DNA of 64,000 nucleotides from Deltaproteobacteria bacterium (lineage in GTDB: Bacteria; Myxococcota_A; UBA796; SXON01), in contig CANFCK010000010.1 in NCBI GenBank assembly GCA_947445035.1, forward strand, positions 1 through 64,000. The letters run 5' to 3'. A model generated the notes under the pieces. It worked only from the letters and a program-made list of their open reading frames with translations. It did no database searches and was not told where the DNA came from. The first letter of the stretch is position 1, and every line of letters starts with the position of its first letter. Shown here in pieces: positions 17,876 to 26,023 of the stretch. The translations under genes and the position numbers were made by a program.

Positions 17876-20800
17876 TCAGGAGGGCCGGGAAGGCGGCGCC
17901 GCTCTGGCAGCCGCAGCCGCCGGCGAGGTCGCCGCCGGTGTCGCCGTCGATGGTGCCGGTGTCATCGCTCCCCTCGACCACGAAGCTGCCTGCGACGGCC
18001 CAACCGCTTTCGGCGCCGAATTCGTCGACCGCCTGCGCCGACCAGTACCAGGTACCAGCCGCCAACTCCGGCGTCACCGAGGCGCTCACCGTGCCGGTCA
18101 TCGTGCCCGCCACATCGCCCGAGAAGACCGGCGCCGACAGGTCTGCCGAGGCCGAAACCACCATCTGGTAGCTGACCACGTCCCCTTCCGCGTCGGTGGT
18201 CTCGGTGGCGGTCAGCACCGCTGCGGCGGCGCTGGTGGCGCCCTCCTCGGGCGCGACCAACTCGGGGACGCCGGGGGCGTCGTTCTCACCGCGCACGAAC
18301 ACCTCGATGACGGCCCAGGCGCTGGGCACCGTGGCGGGATCTTCGGCGCGCACCCGCAGGAAGACGTCGACGTTCTCGGGGAGCGCCTCACCGGCCGCGG
18401 CCATGTCCAGGCTCGTGCCCGGCACCGTCGCCGACTGCAAGTCGGCGCTGTCGAAGCTGGCGACAACGTCGGCCTCGACCGTGTACGAGACCGTCCCACC
18501 CTCGGGGTCGATGCTGGCGGTCCAGGTGAGCACCGGGCTCACGGTCAGCAGCTCTTCCTGGTCCAGCGGGCTGACCCAGACCACGTCCGAGGGCGCGGCG
18601 GCGGCGGTCGAGGCCAAGAAGCTCTCGGGCTCCGCCCACCCGCTCTGGTTGCCGAGCGAGTCCATGGCCCGCACGGTCCACAAATACCAGGTGTCCTCGG
18701 CGAGGTCAGGCCAGGCCATCCACTCCCCGTAGGCATCGGTGCCGTCGTCGGTGACCCCGGCGATCTCGGTCACGACGGTGGTGCCACCCGCGTCCCAGAC
18801 CTGGACGTCGTAGCTGAGGGCCTGGCCCTCGTCGTCGGACGACAGCGTCCACGTCAGGTTCGGCGCGAGCGTCGCGGCGATCTCGCCGTCGACCGGGCTG
18901 AAGGGCACCGGCACCGTCGGGGTGCCTTCGACAGTGTTGACGAAGAACGGCTCGACGTCGGTCCATGCGCCCGCGACGAGACCGTCGCTGGCCTGGGCGC
19001 GCCACCAGTACATGGTGTCGTCGGCGAGCGCGAGATCGACGGTCCAGGACGAGCTGCCGCTGCCCTCGGCGACGGCCCACCCGTAGGTCGTCGTCACCGT
19101 CATCGCCTCGTCCTCGTACACCTCGAAGTCGTACGTCAGCGCCAGCCCGCGGGGACTGGTGGCGTTCTCGACCATGAGGTCCGGCGAGAGCGACGCCACG
19201 TACTCGCCGTCGATCGGCGACCACGCGACCGGCGCGCTCGGTCCGTCGAAGACGTTCGGATCCGTCCCATCGATGGCCTCGTCGCCGTTGGCGACGCCGT
19301 CCGCGTCCACGTCGCCCGCGGCATCGGCGGGGTCGTTCTTGTCGAAGCCGTTGGCATCTTCGTACCCGTCGGCCATGCCGTCGCCGTCGGTGTCGAGCGC
19401 GGTGACCGTGACCATCCAGCTTTCGCTGTCGGTGGCGCCGTCGTCGTCGGTGACCGTAAGCGTGAACGAGGCCGGCGTGGCCACATCGGCGTAGGCCGGG
19501 GTCCAGGTGACGTTGCCCGAGGCGTCCACCGACGCGCCCGAAGGCGCGACATCCAACGCCCAGGTGTGGGTGTCGGCCGTGCCCGGATCGACCGCCGAGG
19601 CCGGGTAAGAATAGGCCACGGCCTCGCTGCCGGTGGTGGTCGCGACGGAGGTGATCTCGGGGGGCAGGTTGCCCACCGTCACCAAGACGGTTTCGCTGTC
19701 GGCGTCGCCCGCATCATCGGTGACGGTGACCACCACGCTGTACACGCCGTTGTCGGCGTACGCGTGGGCGGCGGTCTCGCCGATAGCGGTGGCGCTACCG
19801 TCGCCGAAATCCCACTCGACAGTCAGCAAGTCCGCCGTGCCGGCGTCACTGGCGGTCGCGGCGAACGCGAGGGCGTCGCCTTCGTCGCCGTCGGTGCCAG
19901 TGGCCGTGACGACCTTGGGCGCGAGATTGAGCACCTCGATGGTGAAGGCCTCGGTATCCGTCGCGACGCCGTCGGATACGACCACGCTCACAATGTAGGT
20001 GCCGTCCTGCTCGTAGGCGTGGCCCACGCTGTCGCCGGTGTCGCTGCTGCCGTCGCCGAAGTCCCACGAGTAGGTCAGCGCGTCGCCACCCAGATCGCTT
20101 GCAGCGACGGCGAACGACGTACTACCGCCCTCGTCCGCGGTGGCGGCAGAGCTGGTGGACGAGATCACCGGAGCGCTGTTGCCAACCACGACGCTCGCCG
20201 AGGCCGTGCCCGAGCCGCCGTCGTCATCGTAGACCGTCAGGGTGGCGGTGTAGGTGCCGTCGGCGGCGTAGGTGTGAGACGCCGTCGCCCCCACCGCGGT
20301 CCCGCCGTCGCCGAAGTCCCAGCTGTAGACGAAGGTGTCGGCCGTGCCGGCGTCAGTGGCCGAGCCGCTGAACGAGGCGGCGACGCCCTCGGAGGCGGAG
20401 GGCGCGGTGAACGAAGGGGCCGGGTCGGCGTTGCTGACCGTGACGGGCCCCACGCCACTGCTGGTGTCGGAGCCGACGTCACCATCGTCGACCGTGACCG
20501 TCCAGGTGTAACTGCCATCATCGACGTAGGTGTGGGTCGCCGTGGCACCGGTGCCGGTGCTGCCGTCGCCGAAGTCCCAGGTGTAGGTGAGGGTGTCGTC
20601 GCCGGGGTCGTCGGCCGCCGCGGTGAAGGTGCTGGCGCTGCCTTCGACGCTGTCGGTGGCGACGGCGACGGCGATGTCGGGCGAAACGTTGTCGACGACG
20701 ACGGTGACCGTGTAGCCGGTGGCAGCGACGATGTCCGAACTGGTGCCGCCGTCTTCGTCCGCGGCGGTGCAGGTGAAGATGAAGGTGCCGTCATCGGCGT

Positions 20801-21995
20801 ACGTGTGAGCTTCGTCGGTTCCCGAGGTGGTTGTTGTAGTGTCACCATCACCCCAATCCATGGTGATCGAGACCGTGTCATCGGCCACGTCGCTCGCTTC
20901 GCACGCCATCGTGAGCGAGTCAACGTCCCCCTCGTCGATGTCGGTGACCGTGTAGTCGTAGCCGGAGAGCGCGATCGTCCCCGTGGTCGACCCGTACCAA
21001 GTCGCAGCCGCCGGTGCGACGTTCGCGACCGTCACCGTGGTCGTGTCGCTGTCGCTGAGAATGCTGTAGAGGTTTACATCCACCGTCGCGACGTAGCTGC
21101 CGTCGTCGTCGTATTGGCAGTCGTAGCTGTCGCTGGTCGAGGCGGTGACCTCGTAGGTGCCGTCGCTGTCGCAGTCGTAGTCGTAGGTGAGCCCGGCGCT
21201 GGGCGCGCCGGAGGAGCCGCTGGCGTCGATGGTGATCGCCACGCCTTCGTCCCCCGAGGCGGCGCTACCCGCGTCGGCGACGGGAACGTTGTTGGGGTGG
21301 ATGAACTCCACGGTCTTGTCGTCGGTGAGGTAGGCGGCGCTGTTGTGCGACAGCTGGGTGTAGTACCCGGTGGTGGAGCCGCCATCGATGCCGACCGTGG
21401 CGCCGAGCCCGAGCGAGTAGAGCGCGCTGCCCTCGAGGGTAGCGTCGTCCCAGACGATGCGGACGTTCCCGTTTTCGTAGAGCTGAACGGCGAAGGTGAT
21501 CTCCCCATAGGTGGTGCTCGAGTACTTGTTGGCGCGGTACCACAGGACGGTGACCACGCGATCTGGGGTGGTGCCAGACGTGTACGAGTAGGCGTTGCTG
21601 GTGGTCGACAGCCCCATGTGGAGGTCGTCCCAGAAGGGCGCGACCATCGCAATGGATGAGCTGGAAAATGCGGCGTTGCTGTACGTCGTCTGGCTGCTGA
21701 AGCTGAGGTACCCGTTGGTGACGGCGTACGCGGTGCTGTAGCTGGTGCCGTAGAATGGGAAGCTGAACGGCAAGGCCACGCTGGTGTTGCTGTCATCCGA
21801 TCCGCTGGTCCCGCTGGTGGACGTCCCGAGCAGGGTCCCCGACGCCAACGCCGTGCTGATCACCGTCGAGTCGTAGGACGGCCCACCCGAGGTGCCGCTG
21901 TCGATGTAGTAGTACCCGTAGCTGTCGGGACCGCCGCTGGCGGCGAAAGCCTGGGTGGCGAGCATCAAAAGCGGAGAAAGGGAGAGTGCGCGCAT
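17832..21995 (-). CDS. Large PKD-repeat surface protein with MYXO-CTERM-like sorting signal
   Basis: 1387 residues from ATG 21995, which starts a good signal peptide (MRALSLSPLLMLATQAFAAS); an in-frame GTG at 22031 would add 12 residues. Order: a beta-rich N-terminal domain with a NIDO/Ig-like GGSTT region to about 250; roughly six PKD-type repeats (motif WDFGDG, about 260-860); a thrombospondin type 3-like calcium loop (DTDGDGMADGYEDANG) at about 880-910; three or four fibronectin-like repeats to 1300; then GGCGCQSG, a hydrophobic segment and ATRRRK. The last element is the MYXO-CTERM sorting signal, which is processed by a dedicated system. An adhesin or surface scaffold is likely. Confidence 0.88.
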   Translation of the reverse strand: MRALSLSPLLMLATQAFAASGGPDSYGYYYIDSGTSGGPSYDSTVISTALASGTLLGTSTSGTSGSDDSNTSVALPFSFPFYGTSYSTAYAVTNGYLSFSSQTTYSNAAFSSSSIAMVAPFWDDLHMGLSTTSNAYSYTSGTTPDRVVTVLWYRANKYSSTTYGEITFAVQLYENGNVRIVWDDATLEGSALYSLGLGATVGIDGGSTTGYYTQLSHNSAAYLTDDKTVEFIHPNNVPVADAGSAASGDEGVAITIDASGSSGAPSAGLTYDYDCDSDGTYEVTASTSDSYDCQYDDDGSYVATVDVNLYSILSDSDTTTVTVANVAPAAATWYGSTTGTIALSGYDYTVTDIDEGDVDSLTMACEASDVADDTVSITMDWGDGDTTTTTSGTDEAHTYADDGTFIFTCTAADEDGGTSSDIVAATGYTVTVVVDNVSPDIAVAVATDSVEGSASTFTAAADDPGDDTLTYTWDFGDGSTGTGATATHTYVDDGSYTWTVTVDDGDVGSDTSSGVGPVTVSNADPAPSFTAPSASEGVAASFSGSATDAGTADTFVYSWDFGDGGTAVGATASHTYAADGTYTATLTVYDDDGGSGTASASVVVGNSAPVISSTSSAATADEGGSTSFAVAASDLGGDALTYSWDFGDGSSDTGDSVGHAYEQDGTYIVSVVVSDGVATDTEAFTIEVLNLAPKVVTATGTDGDEGDALAFAATASDAGTADLLTVEWDFGDGSATAIGETAAHAYADNGVYSVVVTVTDDAGDADSETVLVTVGNLPPEITSVATTTGSEAVAYSYPASAVDPGTADTHTWALDVAPSGASVDASGNVTWTPAYADVATPASFTLTVTDDDGATDSESWMVTVTALDTDGDGMADGYEDANGFDKNDPADAAGDVDADGVANGDEAIDGTDPNVFDGPSAPVAWSPIDGEYVASLSPDLMVENATSPRGLALTYDFEVYEDEAMTVTTTYGWAVAEGSGSSSWTVDLALADDTMYWWRAQASDGLVAGAWTDVEPFFVNTVEGTPTVPVPFSPVDGEIAATLAPNLTWTLSSDDEGQALSYDVQVWDAGGTTVVTEIAGVTDDGTDAYGEWMAWPDLAEDTWYLWTVRAMDSLGNQSGWAEPESFLASTAAAAPSDVVWVSPLDQEELLTVSPVLTWTASIDPEGGTVSYTVEADVVASFDSADLQSATVPGTSLDMAAAGEALPENVDVFLRVRAEDPATVPSAWAVIEVFVRGENDAPGVPELVAPEEGATSAAAAVLTATETTDAEGDVVSYQMVVSASADLSAPVFSGDVAGTMTGTVSASVTPELAAGTWYWSAQAVDEFGAESGWAVAGSFVVEGSDDTGTIDGDTGGDLAGGCGCQSGAAFPALLISAFAAIAATRRRK

Positions 21996-22123
21996 GAACC
22001 ACCGGGGAGGAAGTTGTGGCAAATATGTCACGGGACCGTTGCGCGCGCGCCATCACTATTCCCAATTCCCGTCTCCGCCTGCGACATCGCATCCGGTGAT
22101 AGAGCCACCGCGAGAGAGGCGTC

Positions 22124-22813
22124 GTGATGCCGTCCGAGCCCGGTGCCGACATTCTCGTCGTCGACGACGACCCCCGCCTACGCGAACTCGTCCGGTACAC
22201 CCTCACTCGTGCGGGCTTCCACGTGCGCGAAGCAGGTAACGGTCGCGACGCCTTGGCCACGGCTCGCTCACGACTGCCGGACCTCATCTTGCTCGACGTG
22301 CTGATGCCGGAGCTCGATGGCATCTCCGTGTGCCGGGAGCTGCGCGCCGAGAGCGCGGTACCGATCATCTTCCTGAGCACCCGGGCCGAACAGGTGGACC
22401 GCATCGTCGGGCTCGACCTGGGTGGCGACGATTACCTCGGCAAGCCCTTCGCCCCCGCCGAGCTGGTCTCGCGTGTCAACGCCGTTTTGCGACGCACCCT
22501 CCGGAACACTGCGCCCACCACGATCGCCGAGTCGGCCGCGGTCCGCGTGGACCTCGTCCGCTTTGAGGCGCAGGTGGGCGGGCTGGACGTCGCGTTCACC
22601 CGGACCGAGCTGCGCATGCTCCACGCCTTGATGGCCGCACACGGGGCGGTGCAGACGCGACGGCAGCTGGTGGCGGCCGCGTGGGACGGGCCACACTTCG
22701 TCGCCGATCGCACGGTCGACAGCCACGTCCGCGGCATCCGCAAGAAGTTGCGCGACGCGGGCCATGACCACGTCGAAACGGTGACCGGCGTCGGCTGGCG
22801 CTGGCGCGCGTGA
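22124..22813 (+). CDS. OmpR-family response regulator
   Basis: 229 residues, first codon GTG followed by ATG. Receiver domain at residues 8-125: acidic triad VVDDDPRL, phosphoacceptor Asp 58 in LILLDVLMPELDG, conserved Lys 107 in DDYLGKPF. A winged-helix output domain follows (FTRTELRMLHALMAAHGAVQ, and VDSHVRGIRKKLRD with the recognition helix and wing, ending VTGVGWRWRA). It is upstream of the histidine kinase with a four-base GTGA overlap, so the two are a cognate pair. The targets are unknown; the closely packed FHA, kinase and XPB-Bax1 genes downstream are candidates. A purine-rich AGAGAGG stretch sits just before the start. Confidence 0.95.
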   Translation: MMPSEPGADILVVDDDPRLRELVRYTLTRAGFHVREAGNGRDALATARSRLPDLILLDVLMPELDGISVCRELRAESAVPIIFLSTRAEQVDRIVGLDLGGDDYLGKPFAPAELVSRVNAVLRRTLRNTAPTTIAESAAVRVDLVRFEAQVGGLDVAFTRTELRMLHALMAAHGAVQTRRQLVAAAWDGPHFVADRTVDSHVRGIRKKLRDAGHDHVETVTGVGWRWRA

Positions 22814-23994
22814 TGTTCGGCTGGCGGCCCCCGATCCCGCTGGCCGCTGCGCTGGCAATGAGCCAGCTGGGCTTGTTCCTTCTGCCCGCCGTCCTGCTTC
22901 TGGCGAGCGGGGCGCTGGCTCGCAGCGAGGCCCAACTCGTTGACGCCGAGTTGCATCGGGAGACCGTGCTCATCGAGGCGTTGGTCGCGGCCCGACCGCC
23001 CGACCTCGACCGTCAGCTCGACACCATCGCGGCCGAAACGGGCCTGACCATCTCCCGCGATGGCGATGGCGCCTTGCACTTGGCGCGCCCGGCCCGGGGC
23101 AACCTGGAAATCCTCGCGTCACTGGCGCGCGAGACGGGCTGGTTCTTCACCACGCTCGGCGCCGCGATCCTCGGGGTCGCGGCCTGGGCGGCATGGCGAG
23201 TCTCCCGTTCGCTCCGCGCGCTGGCCCGGATCACCCTCCACGTCGACGACGTCGGCCCCGCGGGCGAGCACGCGCGCTGGTTGCTCGACAGCGTGCTCGG
23301 CACCCGCATCGCCGAGGTCAGACAAGTGGCCGGTTCCTTCGTGAGTACGCTCCGACGACTGCGCGACCGCCTGCGTGACAACGAAGAGTTCGCCGCCAAC
23401 GTCAGCCACGAATTCCGCACCCCGCTCACGACGCTTCGCGGCACCGTGGACGTGCTCATGGACGACGCGGAGATGCCGCCGGAGCAGCGGCGCCGGTTCC
23501 TCCAGAACGCGCGCACCGACGTCGACCGCCTGCTTCGGATGGTACAGGGGCTCTTCGACCTCGCGCGGGTCGAGTCGACCAGCCGCCGACAGCTCACCGC
23601 GCTCGATGACATCGCTGCGGACGTGCTCGCGCGGTACCCGACCGTTGGGCTCGTGGGACACGGGGCGGCCATCGACGCCGACGCTGCCCAGGTGGAGCTC
23701 GCGATCGGCAACCTCGTCGACAACGCGCGGCTGCACGGTGGCCCCCCGGTGTCGGTTCGTCTCTGGGTCCACGGCCCGCGGACCGGCGTCGACATCGAGA
23801 ATGCTGGGCCTGGCATTTCGGCGGCGAACCTGCCGCACATCTTCGATCGTTTCTTCACCACTGGCGCCGACCGGCAGGGCTCCGGCCTCGGCTTGGCGAT
23901 CGTACGGGCGGTCGCCCGCGCCCACAGCGGCGACGTGGAGGTCGAGTCAGCGCCCGGGCGAACGGTGTTTCGGCTGTGGATGCCCCGTGCCTGA
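22810..23994 (+). CDS. Sensor histidine kinase
   Basis: 394 residues (GTG at 22810, or ATG at 22813). Two hydrophobic segments at about residues 12-35 and 110-130 frame a short periplasmic domain of some 70 residues. The DHp helix has the phosphoacceptor H200 in NVSHEFRTPLTTLRG (H-box), followed by the N-box region (NLVDNARLHGG), a G1 box (ENAGPGIS), FDRFFTT (F-box) and a G2 box (GSGLGLAIV). All catalytic motifs are present, so it is an active HisKA/HATPase_c enzyme. It lies immediately downstream of its response regulator and 24 bases upstream of the FHA gene. What it senses is not evident. Confidence 0.94.
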   Translation: MMFGWRPPIPLAAALAMSQLGLFLLPAVLLLASGALARSEAQLVDAELHRETVLIEALVAARPPDLDRQLDTIAAETGLTISRDGDGALHLARPARGNLEILASLARETGWFFTTLGAAILGVAAWAAWRVSRSLRALARITLHVDDVGPAGEHARWLLDSVLGTRIAEVRQVAGSFVSTLRRLRDRLRDNEEFAANVSHEFRTPLTTLRGTVDVLMDDAEMPPEQRRRFLQNARTDVDRLLRMVQGLFDLARVESTSRRQLTALDDIAADVLARYPTVGLVGHGAAIDADAAQVELAIGNLVDNARLHGGPPVSVRLWVHGPRTGVDIENAGPGISAANLPHIFDRFFTTGADRQGSGLGLAIVRAVARAHSGDVEVESAPGRTVFRLWMPRA

Positions 23995-24018
23995 GGGCGG
24001 CGATGCTACGCTCCAGCG

Positions 24019-24915
24019 GTGCAAACGTACGTTGTGCTACGTACTCCCGACGGACACGCGGTCGAGCTGACGCCGGGCGACGTCATCGGGCGCTCCGCGA
24101 CCGCTTCTTTGTCTCTCGACGACGGCCGCGTAAGCGAGGCGCACGCGATGGTCAGCCTGCGCGAGGGGCAACTGCAGCTCTTGCCGTTGCGGGGCGGGCT
24201 CGCGCTCAACGGCGAGCCTGTCTCCCACGTCGTCTTGCGGGCGGGGGTGGTGCTCGAGCTCGCACACGGCGTTGCCATCGAGGTCGCAGAGGTTCACCTA
24301 CCCATCGACGTGCTCGGCGTTGAGGGCGACGGGCTGCCCCGCCAGATGCTCCCCGCCGTCGCTTCCTTGCTCGCCGAAGGCCGCCTACGGCTGGTCAGCG
24401 GGTGGCGGGAAGACGCGGCCGCCCAGCTGTGGACCAGCGGCGAGGGCTTCCGCGTGCGCGCCGGGGGAACCACGTTGAGCGTGGCCGCGGGACACACCCT
24501 TGATCTGAGCGGAAAGCGCGTCTCGTTCGTCGCGATCCCGCTGGGGGAGGCTGGCCCGCGGACCACCCGCCGCCTCGGAGACTTCGCCGATCCGCTGGTC
24601 CTGACCTCGCGCTTCGACACCGTCCATATCCATCGCCAAGGCCGCGCACCGGTGATCTTCAGCGGCATGCAGGCTCGGCTTTTCTCGGAGCTGGTCGCGG
24701 TCAACGGACCGGTAGGCTGGGGTGCGATATCCCAGGAGATGTGGTCCGACGAAGATGACGCCTCGGTGCGCCGCGGCCGCCTCGACGCGCTGCTCTTGCG
24801 CATCCGACGACGGCTCAGGGCCACCGGCCTCCGTGCCGATCTGGTTCGTACCGACGGCGCGGGCACCCTCGAGCTGGTCCGGTACCCCCACGACACGATC
24901 GAGGACTTCAGCTAG
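24019..24915 (+). CDS. FHA-domain protein with C-terminal winged-helix-like region
   Basis: 298 residues, GTG start. The N-terminal ~100 residues form an FHA fold: GRSATASLS (Gly-Arg), RVSEAHAM (Ser-x-x-His) and ALNGEPV (Asn-Gly), the residues that read phosphothreonine. The middle is a second beta-rich section. Residues ~210-290 (FSGMQARLFSELVAVNG, VGWGAISQEMWSDEDDA, RRGRLDALLLRIRRRLRA, LELVRYP) resemble an OmpR-type winged helix, so the protein may bind DNA in response to phosphorylation. It sits between the two-component genes and, one base later, the Ser/Thr kinase, which could phosphorylate its partners. Both gene order and domains support a signalling role. Confidence 0.85.
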   Translation: MQTYVVLRTPDGHAVELTPGDVIGRSATASLSLDDGRVSEAHAMVSLREGQLQLLPLRGGLALNGEPVSHVVLRAGVVLELAHGVAIEVAEVHLPIDVLGVEGDGLPRQMLPAVASLLAEGRLRLVSGWREDAAAQLWTSGEGFRVRAGGTTLSVAAGHTLDLSGKRVSFVAIPLGEAGPRTTRRLGDFADPLVLTSRFDTVHIHRQGRAPVIFSGMQARLFSELVAVNGPVGWGAISQEMWSDEDDASVRRGRLDALLLRIRRRLRATGLRADLVRTDGAGTLELVRYPHDTIEDFS

Positions 24916-24916
24916 C

Positions 24917-26023
24917 ATGGCACGCCCCGTCGGCTCCGGAGGTCCGCTGGTCGTGCACAGCGGCGGCGCCCTGAGCACCGGCGCCGCCGCGCCGCTGGGA
25001 CGGCCCTCCAGCCTGCCCTTCGACCTCGGTGGCGTCCTCGGTCGGGGTGGCATGGGCGAGGTCCGGACCGCCTTCGACCCTCGACTCGGGCGGGACGTCG
25101 CGGTCAAAACCGTCGCGCCGGGGGACAGCTCCAGTGCCGCGCGCCTGGCGCGAGAGGCGGTGATGACCGCGCGGCTGGAGCACCCGGGCGTAGTTCCGGT
25201 CTACGAGGCTGGGCGCGGCGAAGACGGGCGGCCCTGGTACGCGATGCGCCTTTTCACCGGGCGTAGCCTCGACGACGGCATCCGCGAGGCCCCCGACCTC
25301 GCGGCCCGGCTGCGCCTGGTGCGGCACGTGCTGGACGCAGGCAACGCGGTTGCGTACGCGCACGGCCAGGGCGTGCTGCACCGCGATCTGAAGCCTGCCA
25401 ACGTGCTGACGGGGCCGTTCGGCGAGACCATCGTCGCCGACTGGGGCCTAGCGTGCACCACCCACGAGGCAACCCGCGGCGAGCCCGGGATCGGAACGCC
25501 CGGGTACATGAGCCCCGAGCAGCTCGCCGGCCTGCCGTTGGATGGGCGCACCGACGTCTACGGGCTGGGCGCGATGCTCGCCGAGGTGCTCACCGGCGTA
25601 CCGCCCACCGAAGCAGGCTTTGGGGACACCCTGCGCGCGACACCGGGCCTACCGGCCGAGCTCGTGGCCATCGCCGAGCACGCGCTCGCCGACGACGTGA
25701 CCGACCGCTACGCCGATGCGAGCGGATTTGCAGAGGACCTCCTGGCGTGGTTCGAGGGCCGACAGGTCCGCGTGCACGACTACACCACCACCGAGCTCTT
25801 GCGGCGGCTGGTCAACCGGTGGCGCGTGCCGCTGACGGTGGCCGGCATCGGGGCGCTGGGCATGGGCCTCGCGATCGCCGGAGGGAGCATCCGGACTGCA
25901 GAGGAATACGACCGCGCCGAAGCGATGGAGGCCGAGGCCGCAGCCGCTCGAGAGGACGAACGGGGGCATTCGCATCGGCGCTGCGCGTGCAAGCCGCCGC
26001 CGCCGCCGCCGAAGGCTTCGTGA
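24917..26023 (+). CDS. Ser/Thr protein kinase (N-terminal part of a kinase-WD40 protein)
   Basis: 368 residues. It has an intact Hanks kinase domain: glycine loop LGRGGMGEV (residues 41-48), Lys 64 in VAVKTV, HRDLKPANV (catalytic Asp 157), DWG in place of DFG (175-177), a TPGYMSPEQ activation segment and DVYGLGAM. After the kinase comes a transmembrane segment (about 298-318) and an acidic Glu/Ala stretch. The frame then runs out in a G5 run (25962-25966) and ends in a shuffled Pro-rich tail. Adding one G would join it without interruption to the WD40-type half starting at 26023, so it is probably one gene of about 990 residues. As given, the kinase lacks its output half. Confidence 0.88.
   Translation: MARPVGSGGPLVVHSGGALSTGAAAPLGRPSSLPFDLGGVLGRGGMGEVRTAFDPRLGRDVAVKTVAPGDSSSAARLAREAVMTARLEHPGVVPVYEAGRGEDGRPWYAMRLFTGRSLDDGIREAPDLAARLRLVRHVLDAGNAVAYAHGQGVLHRDLKPANVLTGPFGETIVADWGLACTTHEATRGEPGIGTPGYMSPEQLAGLPLDGRTDVYGLGAMLAEVLTGVPPTEAGFGDTLRATPGLPAELVAIAEHALADDVTDRYADASGFAEDLLAWFEGRQVRVHDYTTTELLRRLVNRWRVPLTVAGIGALGMGLAIAGGSIRTAEEYDRAEAMEAEAAAAREDERGHSHRRCACKPPPPPPKAS

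Noticed and set aside
17721..21659. A 1312-codon open frame on the plus strand opposite the PKD gene
   Set aside because: Low-complexity Val/Gly/Arg/His residues, the reverse of the PKD repeats; the minus frame has a signal peptide, PKD motifs and sorting signal.
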